From Campylobacter aviculae (GTDB lineage: Bacteria > Campylobacterota > Campylobacteria > Campylobacterales > Campylobacteraceae), in assembly GCF_005406215.1 (NCBI RefSeq), contig NZ_NXMA01000006.1, positions 1 to 64,000 on the forward strand: a stretch of DNA of 64,000 nt, given 5' to 3'. A program made the position numbers and the translations under genes. The notes beneath the pieces are model-generated. The model was given only the letters and a program-made list of their open reading frames with translations. It did not search any database and had not been told where the DNA came from. Position 1 is the first letter of the stretch; each line of letters opens with the position of its first letter. Of the stretch, positions 40,437-50,425 are shown piece after piece.

Positions 40437-41510
40437 ATGAAAATAGAGAGATTTAAAACAAAGCAGATTAAAGTAGGAAATGTTTTGATAGGAGGTGATG
40501 CGCCTATTTCAGTTCAGTCGATGTTATTTACAAAAACCAGAGATATAGAGGGTTGTTTAGATCAACTCAATCGCCTTTATTTTGCTGGAGCAAATATAGT
40601 GCGTTTGGCCTGTTTAGATATAGCTGATTCAAGGGCCTTAAGAGAAATCAAAGCAAAAAGTCCCTTGCCTTTAATAGTTGATATCCATTTTAATCACAAC
40701 TTGGCTGTATATTGTGCTGAATTTATTGACGGAGTGAGAATTAATCCTGGAAATATTGGCTCTAAAGAAAATATCAAAGAAGTTGTAAAGGCTTGCAAAG
40801 AACGTAATATTCCTATACGCATAGGGGTTAATCATGGATCTATAGAAAAACAATTTAGCGATAAATTTGGATATGGCATAGAGGCTATGCTAGAAAGTGC
40901 TTTATATAATATCAAGCTTTTAGAAGATTTAGATTTTACAGATATTAAAATTTCAATGAAAACTTCGGACGCTCAAAAAACGATAGAGGCTTATGAAAGA
41001 TTGCGTCCGCTGTGTGATTATCCATTTCATTTAGGTGTTACAGAAGCAGGAACTAAATTTCATAGCACAGTAAAAAGTTCCATAGCTTTAGGAAATTTAC
41101 TTCTTAAAGGCATAGGTGATACCATGCGTGTATCTATGACGGGAGAACTTGAAGAAGAAATTCGTGTCGCAAAGGCAATTTTACAAGATAGTGGAGTGCA
41201 AAAAAGCGGGGTTAATATTATCTCATGTCCAACTTGCGGAAGGATACAAAGTGATTTGCTTAGTGCAATTAAGATTGTAGAAGAGAAAACCAAACATATT
41301 AAAGAACCGATTAATATTAGCGTTATGGGGTGTGTCGTTAATGCTTTAGGTGAAGCTAAAGGGGCAGATGTTGCTATAGCTTTTGGAAAAAATCAAGGGC
41401 TTGTTATAAGACATGGCGAAGTTGTTGCTAAGTTAAAAGAAAAAGATTTGGTTGATAGATTTTTATTAGAAGTTGAAGATGAGGTAAAAAGTAGAACAAT
41501 AAAAGAATAA
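40437..41510 (+). CDS. ispG: 4-hydroxy-3-methylbut-2-enyl diphosphate synthase (IspG)
   Basis: IspG is the iron-sulfur enzyme of the MEP isoprenoid pathway. The TIM-barrel part includes [11 protein letters not shown] and VDIHFN. The 4Fe-4S ligands are in SCPTCGR and [18 protein letters not shown]. It has 357 residues. No gene corresponding to cipA (Cj0685c) lies between priA and ispG. It converges on flgH across a shared hairpin. Confidence 0.96.
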   Translation: MKIERFKTKQIKVGNVLIGGDAPISVQSMLFTKTRDIEGCLDQLNRLYFAGANIVRLACLDIADSRALREIKAKSPLPLIVDIHFNHNLAVYCAEFIDGVRINPGNIGSKENIKEVVKACKERNIPIRIGVNHGSIEKQFSDKFGYGIEAMLESALYNIKLLEDLDFTDIKISMKTSDAQKTIEAYERLRPLCDYPFHLGVTEAGTKFHSTVKSSIALGNLLLKGIGDTMRVSMTGELEEEIRVAKAILQDSGVQKSGVNIISCPTCGRIQSDLLSAIKIVEEKTKHIKEPINISVMGCVVNALGEAKGADVAIAFGKNQGLVIRHGEVVAKLKEKDLVDRFLLEVEDEVKSRTIKE

Positions 41511-41511
41511 T

Positions 41512-41536
41512 AAAGCAAGGTGAAAAACCCTGCTTT
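41512..41536. terminator. Bidirectional terminator between ispG and flgH
   Basis: AAAGCAAGG pairs with CCCTGCTTT (one mismatch) around a 7-base loop, in the 28-base gap between the convergent ends of ispG and flgH. T-rich sequence follows on the plus strand; the minus strand has A/T-rich sequence. Confidence 0.65.
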
Positions 41537-41538
41537 GA

Positions 41539-42237
41539 TTAAAATGGCCAAATGGCTTCTATTACTTTGCTTCCCCAAGGTTTTCTAGTACTTCTATCCA
41601 CTTCACCTTCAGTTTTATAAAGAATTTTTGCATCTGCAATATATTTGCTATCTATAGTATTATCTTGTCCGATATCATAAGGACGAATCACTCCGCTTAA
41701 TTGTATGATTTGTTTTTCCCCATTGATTAAAAGTTCTCTTGAGCCTTCGATAAAATAATTACCATTAGATAAGATTTTAATCACGCGAGTTGAGATGGTT
41801 GTATTAAAGCTTTCATTGCGGCTTTGAGATCCTGTTCCTTGATAATTATTTGTGCTATTAGTTTGAAAACCTATATTAGAATAGGCATTAACCTTATTGA
41901 TTGCACTTGCTACTATCCCAGAACTACCCGTTAAAGCTCCACCGCCTAAATTCGAGGTATTGGTTCTACTTGTAGCTTTATTGGCTTGAGTGCTTTGGGT
42001 AGTGCTTTCTTGGATAACCACGGTAACTAAATCATTAACATTCATTGCTTTTTTATCAGAAAATAAGGGATTATCTCCTTTACCAAAAAGCGATCCTGGC
42101 GCTGTTTCTATATTGTTGCTTTGTTTGGGAGCAAGTTCTTCCACATAAGCAGGTGGTTTCATAGAAATTTGAGGATCCACTGTAGCAGAACATCCAAAAA
42201 ATATAAAAGGTAGTGTGTAAAATAAAATTTTTTTCAT
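41539..42237 (-). CDS. flgH: Flagellar L-ring lipoprotein FlgH
   Basis: FlgH forms the outer-membrane L ring. The signal peptide ends in a lipobox with Cys16 (FFGCS). Family segments include SLFGKGDNPLFSDKKA, VNDLVTVVIQE and the C-terminal GVIRPYDIG. The 232-residue length is normal. It is a lone gene with its own sigma-54 promoter 64-80 bases upstream, as expected for a class 2 flagellar gene in Campylobacter. Confidence 0.95.
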   Translation of the reverse strand: MKKILFYTLPFIFFGCSATVDPQISMKPPAYVEELAPKQSNNIETAPGSLFGKGDNPLFSDKKAMNVNDLVTVVIQESTTQSTQANKATSRTNTSNLGGGALTGSSGIVASAINKVNAYSNIGFQTNSTNNYQGTGSQSRNESFNTTISTRVIKILSNGNYFIEGSRELLINGEKQIIQLSGVIRPYDIGQDNTIDSKYIADAKILYKTEGEVDRSTRKPWGSKVIEAIWPF

Positions 42238-42300
42238 GAAATCGTCCTTTAAATTATGAATTTTTATTTTTTTTTGTTAAAATAATGCTTATAAAACGAA

Positions 42301-42318
42301 AAGCAAAGAGTGTTCCAC
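42301..42318 (-). promoter_or_regulatory. Sigma-54 promoter of flgH
   Basis: On the minus strand the sequence is GTGGAACACTCTTTGCTTTT, with GG and GC 10 bases apart, practically the Campylobacter consensus. It lies only ~25 bases upstream of the divergent pta start codon, so sigma-54 polymerase and pta transcription share the same short region. Confidence 0.92.
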
Positions 42319-42342
42319 TTTTTTAAAATAAAAGGAGAAATA

Positions 42343-43845
42343 ATGGAAAATCTTTATTTAATAAGATCTAAGAGTGATGATCAAAATATTAAAGTTGGTT
42401 TAAAATTGCTAGAATATTATAGTAAAAACTATAAAAATATGGCGATTTATTGCCCAGTAGCTTCTAAGCATGATATTTCTATTTTTCAAGAGTGGCTTAA
42501 TCAATTTAGCATCAATCAAAACATAGAAAATACCTATAGCTTTGTTGATAAAGATGCTATGGAAGAATTTAATAAAGATTCTAATATTTTTTTTAATACT
42601 ATTTTAAAAACTTATGAGAAATTAAAAGAAAAATATGAATTTGTTTTAACAATTGGTTTTTCTAAATTTGGTGTATTAGATGCTTTTGGGCTTAATGTTA
42701 AAATCGCTAAAAATCTTAACACTCCAATTGTCGCTGATGTTTGCAATGAATATAAAGCGATGGCTCAAAAACATCTTGATAAGCTTTTAAGTGGTAAAAA
42801 TTATGTTTTAATTGATGAAAATATTGATTTTGATAAAATCGCTCAATTAAAATCTTATGATTTTATAACCCCTTATCGTTTTAAGTATGAAATGATCAAA
42901 AAAGGTATTAAAAATAAAAAAACAGTTGTTTTGCCAGAAGGTAATGATGAGAGAATTTTAAAAGCTTGTGATATTTTATTAAAAACTGAAGTTGTTGATC
43001 TTATTATTTTAGGAGATGAAAAAGAAATCAAGCAAAATGCAGAAAAATTAATGCTTGATATTAATTCTGCAAAAATGATCAATCCTTATAATTCAGATTT
43101 ATGCGAAGAATTTGCCATCATGCTTTATGAGGCAAGAAAATCTAAAGGAATGACTCTTGATCAAGCTAAAGAATTAGTAAAAGATAAAACTTATTTTGGA
43201 ACTTTGCTTGTGCATAGCGGAAAAGCTGACGCTATGGTAAGTGGAGCTTCTACAACTACAGCTGAAACGATTCGTCCTGCACTTCAACTGATTAAAACTC
43301 AAGAAGGGGTAAGTTCTGTTTCAGGATTATTTTTCATGGGCTTAGAAGATAAAATGTTGGCTTTTGCAGATTGCGCTGTTAATCCTAATCCAACAGCCGA
43401 GCAATTAGCTTCTAGTGCTTATGTTAGCGCTATGACTGCAAAATCTTTCGGATTAGATCCTAAGGTTGCTTTACTTTCTTATTCTAGTGGGGATAGTGGA
43501 AAGGGAGAAAGCGTGGATCTTGTGAAAGAAGCCCTTAAAATAGCTAAGGAAAAATATCCAGAATTAAACATAGATGGTCCTATGCAATTTGACTGTGCTT
43601 ATGATCCTAAAACAGCAGCTTCAAAAATGCCAGAGTCTAAAATAGCAGGACAAATTAATGTTTTTGTATTTCCAGATCTTGATGCTGCAAATATTGGCTA
43701 TAAAGCTGTGCAAAGAACAGCCGATGCTTTGGCAATCGGTCCTATTTTGCAAGGCCTTAAAAAGCCAGTAAATGATTTAAGTCGTGGATGTTTGGTTGAT
43801 GATATTGTAGATACTGTCATTTTAAGTGCTGTACAAGCTCAATAA
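42343..43845 (+). CDS. pta: Phosphate acetyltransferase
   Basis: Pta makes acetyl phosphate from acetyl-CoA. The N-terminal ~180 residues are a BioD-like/regulatory domain and the C-terminal ~320 the catalytic PTA_PTB domain (VLPEGNDERILKA, VSGASTTTAETIRPAL, FPDLDAANIGYK). I chose the ATG at 42343 with AAAGGAG just upstream, giving 500 residues; an earlier in-frame ATG at 42310 lies inside the flgH promoter. It is followed by ackA 18 bases later. Confidence 0.95.
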   Translation: MENLYLIRSKSDDQNIKVGLKLLEYYSKNYKNMAIYCPVASKHDISIFQEWLNQFSINQNIENTYSFVDKDAMEEFNKDSNIFFNTILKTYEKLKEKYEFVLTIGFSKFGVLDAFGLNVKIAKNLNTPIVADVCNEYKAMAQKHLDKLLSGKNYVLIDENIDFDKIAQLKSYDFITPYRFKYEMIKKGIKNKKTVVLPEGNDERILKACDILLKTEVVDLIILGDEKEIKQNAEKLMLDINSAKMINPYNSDLCEEFAIMLYEARKSKGMTLDQAKELVKDKTYFGTLLVHSGKADAMVSGASTTTAETIRPALQLIKTQEGVSSVSGLFFMGLEDKMLAFADCAVNPNPTAEQLASSAYVSAMTAKSFGLDPKVALLSYSSGDSGKGESVDLVKEALKIAKEKYPELNIDGPMQFDCAYDPKTAASKMPESKIAGQINVFVFPDLDAANIGYKAVQRTADALAIGPILQGLKKPVNDLSRGCLVDDIVDTVILSAVQAQ

Positions 43846-43863
43846 TTTTAATAAAGGATAAAA

Positions 43864-45048
43864 ATGAAAGTTTTAGTTTTAAATTCAGGTTCATCATCTA
43901 TAAAATTTAAATTTTTTGATGATAAAGTAGTTAAGGCAAGTGGTTTGATTGAAAAAATCGGTGAAGAAACTTCTAAAGTGGTTCTAAAAAATACTTTAAG
44001 CGATGAGAAATTCGAGAGAGATGTCGCTATAAAAGATCATGAACATGGCTTACAAGTTTTAAATGAGCTTTTTAAAGAATCAGGAATTTTAGAAGATCTT
44101 AAAGTTCTTGATGGTTGTGGTCACCGTATTGTCCATGGAGGAAAAACTTTAACAAAACATTGTTTAATAGATGATCAAGTACTTAGTGAAATCGATAGAG
44201 TAAGTGTTTTCGCACCTTTACACAATCCAGCTCATTTAGCCGGTATAAAAACAATGATCAAAGCTGCGCCAAATGTACCAAATGTTGCAGTTTTTGATAC
44301 AGCTTTTCATCAAACAATGCCTGATTATGCTTATATGTATGCTTTACCTTATGAATTTTATGATAAAGATGGTATAAGAAGATATGGTTTTCATGGAACT
44401 TCTCACGCTTATGTTAGTTCAAAAGCTGCTAATTTGTTGGAAAAAAATAGCGTAAATATTATTTCAGCTCATCTTGGGAATGGAGCAAGTGTTTGTGCTG
44501 TAGAAAACGGAAAAAGCGTGGATACCTCTATGGGATTTACTCCACTTGAAGGTCTTGTTATGGGAACTCGTTGCGGAGATATGGATCCTGCTATTATACC
44601 TTTTATCAGCAAAGCAAGAGGTTTAAGTATAGATGAGATTGATAATTTGATGAATAAAAAAAGCGGGGTGTATGGAATTTGCGGTTATAATGATTTTAGG
44701 GATATTGAATCACGAGTTGAAAAAGGAGAAGATAAAGCACGCTTAGCTTTTGATATGTTTTGCTATCGTTTAGTAAAATATATAGGAGCTTATCTTGCTG
44801 TGTTACCAGGAACTGATGGTATTATTTTCACAGGAGGAATAGGTGAAAATTCTTCTTTAGTAAGACAAAAAGTTTGTGAAAAATTAACTCATCTTGGCAT
44901 AGAGCTTGATTTAAATTTAAATAGCCAAAGAATGTCTACTGAGAGAATAGTAAGTACTGCTAATTCTAAAATAAAAGTATGTATTATTCCTACGGATGAA
45001 GAATTTGAAATTGCAAGAGTTACGGAAGAACTTGTAAATAAAGGCTAA
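43864..45048 (+). CDS. ackA: Acetate kinase
   Basis: AckA converts acetyl phosphate and ADP to acetate and ATP. The N-terminus VLNSGSSSIKF, the GHRIVHGG segment, FDTAFHQTMP and HLGNGASV are all diagnostic. The length is 394 residues. It is in an operon with pta, with AATAAAGGATAAAA as the ribosome-binding site. The acetate switch genes here are divergent from flgH. Confidence 0.97.
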   Translation: MKVLVLNSGSSSIKFKFFDDKVVKASGLIEKIGEETSKVVLKNTLSDEKFERDVAIKDHEHGLQVLNELFKESGILEDLKVLDGCGHRIVHGGKTLTKHCLIDDQVLSEIDRVSVFAPLHNPAHLAGIKTMIKAAPNVPNVAVFDTAFHQTMPDYAYMYALPYEFYDKDGIRRYGFHGTSHAYVSSKAANLLEKNSVNIISAHLGNGASVCAVENGKSVDTSMGFTPLEGLVMGTRCGDMDPAIIPFISKARGLSIDEIDNLMNKKSGVYGICGYNDFRDIESRVEKGEDKARLAFDMFCYRLVKYIGAYLAVLPGTDGIIFTGGIGENSSLVRQKVCEKLTHLGIELDLNLNSQRMSTERIVSTANSKIKVCIIPTDEEFEIARVTEELVNKG

Positions 45049-45073
45049 AAGCTTTTATTTACATTTTTAAAGC

Positions 45074-45565
45074 ATGAAAAAATTTAAAGAATTTAGTCTT
45101 AATTTTCTTTTTAAAATATCGGATCAACCTGTTCTTTTGCGTGATTTACTTGAAGCTAATGCTTTATTTAATGATGGAATGCTTGTTGATCCTTCTAAAC
45201 TTAATTTTAATTTTAGAATTTTCAATTGCTATATGTATTTTAGCATTCTTTGTGTGTTTATTTTATTACCTTTACTGCTTGTTACGCATTATTTTCTTAC
45301 GCGTCTTGATTTTCATATAAGTATAGTTAGTGCCGTTGCTGTAACAGCTTGTGTTTTTATAGGATATGATATTTTTAAAATTTATATCCGAAAGATAGTT
45401 TCTAAGAAGTTAATTGAAAAAGCATGGAATTTGCATTTTCCCTACTTTGCATACGAAAAGTATTCTTTTATAGCGAGTGATCTTTATAAAGAAGCTTTAA
45501 AAGATGATAATTTAAAGAAGAATCTAGAAAAGTATGTTTTAGAAAAAATTATTCAATCCAAATAA
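45074..45565 (+). CDS. Hypothetical membrane protein with two transmembrane helices
   Basis: I do not recognise a family for this 163-residue protein. Two transmembrane helices are clear (~residues 53-75 and ~80-102), with a soluble C-terminal half rich in Lys and Glu and ending in an amphipathic helix. There is no signal peptide or catalytic motif. It lies 25 bases after ackA and may be read with it. It converges on the FtsL-like gene with a 13-base overlap. The same position in C. jejuni holds an uncharacterised membrane protein (Cj0691). Confidence 0.75.
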   Translation: MKKFKEFSLNFLFKISDQPVLLRDLLEANALFNDGMLVDPSKLNFNFRIFNCYMYFSILCVFILLPLLLVTHYFLTRLDFHISIVSAVAVTACVFIGYDIFKIYIRKIVSKKLIEKAWNLHFPYFAYEKYSFIASDLYKEALKDDNLKKNLEKYVLEKIIQSK

Positions 45566-46437
45566 TCAAGAATTTGATTTTGGAAACGCATGTTTTCCAA
45601 TCTTCTTTTTAAATCTTTACTTTCTTCATTAAGTACATTTTCTTCTGTTTTTAAGGTTGCAATTTCACGACTTAAATAATAAATTTGATTTCTTATATAA
45701 ATTTGCGGTGCAAACAAGAATAAGATAAAACTGACAAATAAAATAGTAAAAAGCAAGTGATTGAAATTTAAATTTCTATCTTCTTTTGTTGCATCTTTAA
45801 ATCCTTCTAAAAGTATATTTTTAGTCTTTTGAGTATCTTCATTATAATAAGTTTTTGGCTGATTAGAAATTGTGGATATATTGTTTTGTTTTATGGTTAC
45901 TTTTTTTTGTAAATTTTCTAAACTTTGCTTAATATCAGTTTGGGGTGTTTTAGAATTTTTATTATTAATTTTAATATTTTCTTTTTTTAAAGAATCAGTA
46001 TTAATTTTTTCGCTTGAATTTGTAGTTTTTATTTTGAAATCTTGTTGGATTTTCTTTTGACTTAATTCATTTTCAGTTTTTTTTAAGATATTTAATTTTT
46101 TACTAGGCTTTTTAGTGTGTAAATTTTTCTTTTTTTCTTTTAACTTGGAAAAGATTTTTTTAGCTAAAGATTGTTTTTCTTCTAATTTTACATTAATTAA
46201 ATCTTCTTTTAAATAAATATTGGATTTTTTGGAATTTTTTATTTCATATTGTTCATCAATTTGTTCAAATAAATTCTTTGGCTTTTTATTAAGGCGTCTT
46301 TTGAAAATATCATTGCTAGAAATTATCTCATTTTTTAATTCATCGTCTAAAGGTTTCCCTTGACTAATAGCACGAGAAAAGTTAAGCATTTTTTGTCGTA
46401 TGTTTTGTTTTTCTTTTAAAAAATCATCTTCTAACAT
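45553..46437 (-). CDS. FtsL-like bitopic protein with long basic N-terminal extension
   Basis: The last ~70 residues look like FtsL: one transmembrane helix (227-246) followed by a short leucine-zipper-like coiled coil (250-290, YYLSREIATLKTEENVLNEE). The gene lies directly after rsmH (mraW), with a shared base, which is where ftsL sits in most bacteria. The N-terminal ~220 residues are cytoplasmic, Lys-rich, low-complexity and much longer than in ordinary FtsL (about 100 residues total). The divisome role is inferred from context and topology; the protein is annotated only as a membrane protein in relatives (Cj0692c). Confidence 0.6.
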   Translation of the reverse strand: MLEDDFLKEKQNIRQKMLNFSRAISQGKPLDDELKNEIISSNDIFKRRLNKKPKNLFEQIDEQYEIKNSKKSNIYLKEDLINVKLEEKQSLAKKIFSKLKEKKKNLHTKKPSKKLNILKKTENELSQKKIQQDFKIKTTNSSEKINTDSLKKENIKINNKNSKTPQTDIKQSLENLQKKVTIKQNNISTISNQPKTYYNEDTQKTKNILLEGFKDATKEDRNLNFNHLLFTILFVSFILFLFAPQIYIRNQIYYLSREIATLKTEENVLNEESKDLKRRLENMRFQNQILDYLD

Positions 46438-47363
46438 TATTTTTCCATATTTTTAAAATGAAATAAACGCATTTTTGCACAGCTTGATCTAGGATTTTGA
46501 GAAATTTCAATTTTACTAGGAGTGATAACTTTTTTATTTAAAATTTCTCCCAAAGCGTTATTATTTCCGCATTCACAACGTAAAATTCTCTCATCGCATA
46601 TGCAATTTTTTGCCCATTTTTTAAAATAAGTTTTTACAATCCTATCTTCTAAAGAATGAAAACAAATTATAGCTAAAATGCAATCTTTTAATTTTATTTT
46701 TTCTAATTTTTCTAAAAAATTTTTTAAAACTTCAAGTTCTTGATTTACTTCGATTCTAATAGCTTGAAAAACTAAGGTTGCTTTAGATACTTTTCTATGT
46801 TTTTGTTTTGCCGTACCTATGATATTTTGCAATTCTTTTGCACTTTTTATTGGATTTTTTATTCTTGTTTGACAGATTTTTTCGGCAATAAAATTTGCAT
46901 CGTTTAATTCTCCATATTTTTCAAAAATAAAAGCAAGTTGATCGCATGTATAGGAATTTACTATATCAAAAGCTGAAGTTTTTATTTTTTGATCCATCCG
47001 CATATCTAAAAAGTCAGAATTAAGATTAAAACCACGATTATTGTTATCAAGTTGATAAGAAGAAACTCCTATATCAGCCAAAATTCCTTTTAAGTTTTCA
47101 TATGGAATTTTATCAAAAATTTGACTAAAATTGGATGATAAAAATTGAGTTCTGTTTTTAAATTTTTCGAGACGTTTTTTAGAAAATTCTAGAGCTTCTT
47201 CATCTTGATCGCAAGCTATGAGTTTTATATTAGGATGATTTTCAAGTATAGATTCGCTATGTCCTCCAAAACCTAAAGTACAATCTAAAAAATAGCCTGT
47301 ATTTAGACTTTTAAACACCTTATTAACTTCGTTAAGTAAAACTGGAATATGTGGAATCTCCAA
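46437..47363 (-). CDS. rsmH: 16S rRNA m4C1402 methyltransferase RsmH (MraW)
   Basis: RsmH methylates C1402 of 16S rRNA in the decoding site. The SAM-binding region FLDCTLGFGGHSESIL and the motif DIGVSSYQLD are clear, as is the late ICFHSLEDRIVK. It has 308 residues. It is divergent from the PpiD-like gene, so the promoters of both lie in the 171-base gap 47364-47534. Confidence 0.95.
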   Translation of the reverse strand: MEIPHIPVLLNEVNKVFKSLNTGYFLDCTLGFGGHSESILENHPNIKLIACDQDEEALEFSKKRLEKFKNRTQFLSSNFSQIFDKIPYENLKGILADIGVSSYQLDNNNRGFNLNSDFLDMRMDQKIKTSAFDIVNSYTCDQLAFIFEKYGELNDANFIAEKICQTRIKNPIKSAKELQNIIGTAKQKHRKVSKATLVFQAIRIEVNQELEVLKNFLEKLEKIKLKDCILAIICFHSLEDRIVKTYFKKWAKNCICDERILRCECGNNNALGEILNKKVITPSKIEISQNPRSSCAKMRLFHFKNMEK

Positions 47364-47534
47364 TATTGCATCCTAAAATATTAATGTTTTGTAAAACTAT
47401 ATCAAATTATAACTAATTTTGATTTGAAATTAAATATTTTGATTTATTTTTTATTCGGATTTTCTTATAATTAAACTCCACTTAAAGACTTCTACGCTAA
47501 AATGTCAGCGGTTTAATTTTTATCAAGGAATGTT

Positions 47535-49025
47535 ATGCTTACTTGGATGCAGCATCATAAAAAATATCTTATTGTTACCATATGGGTTAGCACTATAGCT
47601 TTTGTTGGAGCAGGTTTTGTAGGTTGGGGTGCTTATGATTTTAATCTTAATCGTAATTCAAGTGTTGCTGTAGTAGGAAATGAAAAGATAGGTTATGGTG
47701 AGTTTAATATAAGGTATAATCAAATTTTCAATTACTATAATCAAATTAGCAATGGTAGTTTAAACGAAGAAAGTGCTAAAAAATTAGGCCTTGAAAATGT
47801 GGCATTAAATTCGCTTATTGAAGACAAGCTTTTGTTAAATTTTGCTAAAGATTTAGGTTTAAATTCAAGTGAAAATGAAATAATACAAAAGCTTACTGAT
47901 ACAAGATATTTTCAAAATCCTGTGGGAGATTTTAACAAAACTCTTTATTACGAAATTTTAAATGCAAATAATTTTACACCAAAAGATTATGAAACTATCC
48001 TTTCAAATGAAGTGATTATTGAAAAGCTTGGTAAAATTTTTAATATACCTTCAAATGAAGATGAATTGAAAATGTTGGCAGCAAGTTATTTTATGCAAGA
48101 TTCTTTAAGTATTGCTGAAATTAATTATGATAAAAAAAATATAAAAATCAATGAAAATGATTTGAAAAAAATTTGGATTGAACATAAAGAAGACTTTAAA
48201 ACGGAAAAAATTTATGAAATTTCTAGTTATTATTTATTCTCTGAAAATAAAAAAATTAATGATAGCGAGTTGGAGAAATTTTATAACGAAGGAAACAATA
48301 AATTAAATTATAGAGACGAGAATGGCAAAATCATAGATTTTAAATCAGCAAGAGATAAAATTTCTAGAGATTATGAACTAGCGCAGCTTAAAAATTTAGC
48401 TAATATTAAATTTTTGGAATTGAAGAATAATAAAGAGAAATTCCAAAAAGATGAAAATATTTCTAACCTAAGCGTTTATTATCCATTAGAAGTTTTATCC
48501 AAAATTAAAAACGGTGATATATTAAGACCTGTAAAATATAAAGATGGCTATATAATTGTAAGGCTTAATAAGATAAATCCTATAAGAATAAAAACTTTTG
48601 AAGAGGCAAGAAGTGAGGTTTTACCTATATATTTAAGCAATGAAGCTAAGAAAAATTTGGAAAGAGAAGCTAAAGAAAAATTGAAAAATTTCAGCGGCGT
48701 AAATATAGGTTTTGTGAGTAGAGATTCCTTAAGAGATGGTGATAAAATTAATGATAAAATGCTAAATGATGCAGAATTTAGCTATTTTTTAATGAATGTT
48801 TTTAATTCTGATCAAAATAGTTCTTATGTAATTTTAAATGATAGTAAAGCAATACTTTATAAGATTAACAAGCAAAAGCTTGATATAAATTCTAATAAAT
48901 TAAAACAATATAGTCTTATGCTTAAGCAAAATTTGCAAACTTTAAAAGCTAATGAAATTAAACAGGAATTAATAGAAGAGCTTAAAAAAGTATATCCAAT
49001 AAAAATTTATTATAAAGGGAAATAA
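47535..49025 (+). CDS. PpiD/SurA-like periplasmic folding factor, membrane-anchored
   Basis: The protein has 496 residues: an N-terminal transmembrane anchor (~13-35), a SurA_N-like helical chaperone region (VAVVGNEKIGYGEFNIRYNQ...), and a parvulin-like middle (KNGDILRPVKYKDGYIIVRLNKI). That is the layout of PpiD. It would act in the periplasm at the Sec exit. It lies 2 bases before ftsA, which suggests co-transcription with the division genes, as with Cj0694 in C. jejuni. The parvulin active-site residues are not clearly conserved, so isomerase activity is uncertain. Confidence 0.8.
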   Translation: MLTWMQHHKKYLIVTIWVSTIAFVGAGFVGWGAYDFNLNRNSSVAVVGNEKIGYGEFNIRYNQIFNYYNQISNGSLNEESAKKLGLENVALNSLIEDKLLLNFAKDLGLNSSENEIIQKLTDTRYFQNPVGDFNKTLYYEILNANNFTPKDYETILSNEVIIEKLGKIFNIPSNEDELKMLAASYFMQDSLSIAEINYDKKNIKINENDLKKIWIEHKEDFKTEKIYEISSYYLFSENKKINDSELEKFYNEGNNKLNYRDENGKIIDFKSARDKISRDYELAQLKNLANIKFLELKNNKEKFQKDENISNLSVYYPLEVLSKIKNGDILRPVKYKDGYIIVRLNKINPIRIKTFEEARSEVLPIYLSNEAKKNLEREAKEKLKNFSGVNIGFVSRDSLRDGDKINDKMLNDAEFSYFLMNVFNSDQNSSYVILNDSKAILYKINKQKLDINSNKLKQYSLMLKQNLQTLKANEIKQELIEELKKVYPIKIYYKGK

Positions 49026-49027
49026 TT

Positions 49028-50410
49028 TTGAATATATTAGGAATTGACTTAGGTTCGACGCAAACTTGTGCTATTATTACTCAAAAGGATGAAGAGGGTT
49101 TAAAAATAATTGGTTTTGCAAAAGCAAAAACAAATGGTGTTAAGAAAGGTACTATTACTAATATTGAACTTGCTTCAAAATCAATCGAAGAAGCGGTAAG
49201 AAATGCTGAAATGATGAGTGGAGTGCATTATGATAAAGTAGTTGTTTCAATTTCTGGTGCATATACAAAAAGTGTAGATAGTATAGGGGTTGTGAATATT
49301 CCAAATCATGAAATTGGCATCAAAGAAATACATCGTGCGGTAAGTACAGCAAAACATACAGCTAATATACCAAGTGGATACGAAATTATCCATGTTTTAC
49401 CTTATAATTTCAAAGTTAACGATTTAGAACACGTGGATGATCCATTAGGAATGAGTGGAAGTCGTTTAGAGGTTTCAACACATATTGTAATTTCTCAAGA
49501 ATCGCACATTAAAAATTTAAAAAAAGCTGTAGAATTAGCTGATTTAAGAGTTGATAATATAGTACTTTCTGGGTATGCTTCATCAATAGCTTGTTTAGAT
49601 GATAGCGAAAAAGAACTTGGTTCAGTGCTTATTGATATGGGTGGTGGAATTTGTGATATGGTAGTACATACTGGAAATTCTATCCGTTATAATGATTGTT
49701 TGCAAATTGGATCCATTAATATTACACAAGATCTATCTATGGCTTTACATACTCCACTTAAGGAGGCTGAAAAAATTAAACTTAATTATGCAGCTTTATC
49801 ACAACAACCAAATGCGTTAATACAGATTCCAACAATGGGAGATGAAAAAAGAGTTAATGAGGTTTCTTTGGATATTATTTCTGAAGTTATTTATGCTAGA
49901 ACTGAAGAAACTCTAATGATCTTGGCAAAGATTTTGAGTGATAATCGCTATGTCAATAGCGTAGGTGGTGGGGTTGTGCTTACCGGCGGAATGACTAAAT
50001 TAGCTGGCATTGATGCATTAGCTCCAGTTCATTTTGATAATCGTTCTGTAAGACTTGCTACTACAAAAAAAGATTTAATTATAGGATTTAATGAAATATT
50101 TAACGATCCAGAAAATACTTGTGCAATAGGGCTTTGTCTTTATGGTGCGGGTTATTTTACTCCTTATGAACTTGATTCTAATGAAAAGTTAAGATATAAG
50201 GGTGAAATAGAAAATTACAATCGTCAAATCAGACAAGAAAGTATTTCTCAAAAAGAAATGGAAAATGAAATAAAATCTGATTTTTTTGATGAAAATTTGC
50301 GAGAAAATGATACAATAGCAATTCAAGAACAATTAGATTTTAAAGAAACAAAAGAGAAGAAATCTGGTATTTTTAAAAATTTATGGGATAAATTCACAAA
50401 TCAATTTTAA
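49028..50410 (+). CDS. ftsA: Cell division protein FtsA
   Basis: FtsA is the actin-like membrane tether of the Z ring. The phosphate-1 loop GIDLGSTQTCAII, the 1C domain, and the later VLIDMGGGICDMVV and GGVVLTGGMTKLAG segments mark the family. The C-terminal amphipathic helix (SGIFKNLWDKFTNQF) is the membrane-targeting sequence. The start is a TTG at 49028 with AAAGGGA upstream. It has 460 residues and precedes ftsZ by 15 bases. Confidence 0.95.
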   Translation: MNILGIDLGSTQTCAIITQKDEEGLKIIGFAKAKTNGVKKGTITNIELASKSIEEAVRNAEMMSGVHYDKVVVSISGAYTKSVDSIGVVNIPNHEIGIKEIHRAVSTAKHTANIPSGYEIIHVLPYNFKVNDLEHVDDPLGMSGSRLEVSTHIVISQESHIKNLKKAVELADLRVDNIVLSGYASSIACLDDSEKELGSVLIDMGGGICDMVVHTGNSIRYNDCLQIGSINITQDLSMALHTPLKEAEKIKLNYAALSQQPNALIQIPTMGDEKRVNEVSLDIISEVIYARTEETLMILAKILSDNRYVNSVGGGVVLTGGMTKLAGIDALAPVHFDNRSVRLATTKKDLIIGFNEIFNDPENTCAIGLCLYGAGYFTPYELDSNEKLRYKGEIENYNRQIRQESISQKEMENEIKSDFFDENLRENDTIAIQEQLDFKETKEKKSGIFKNLWDKFTNQF

Positions 50411-50425
50411 CAAGGAGAGAATTTC

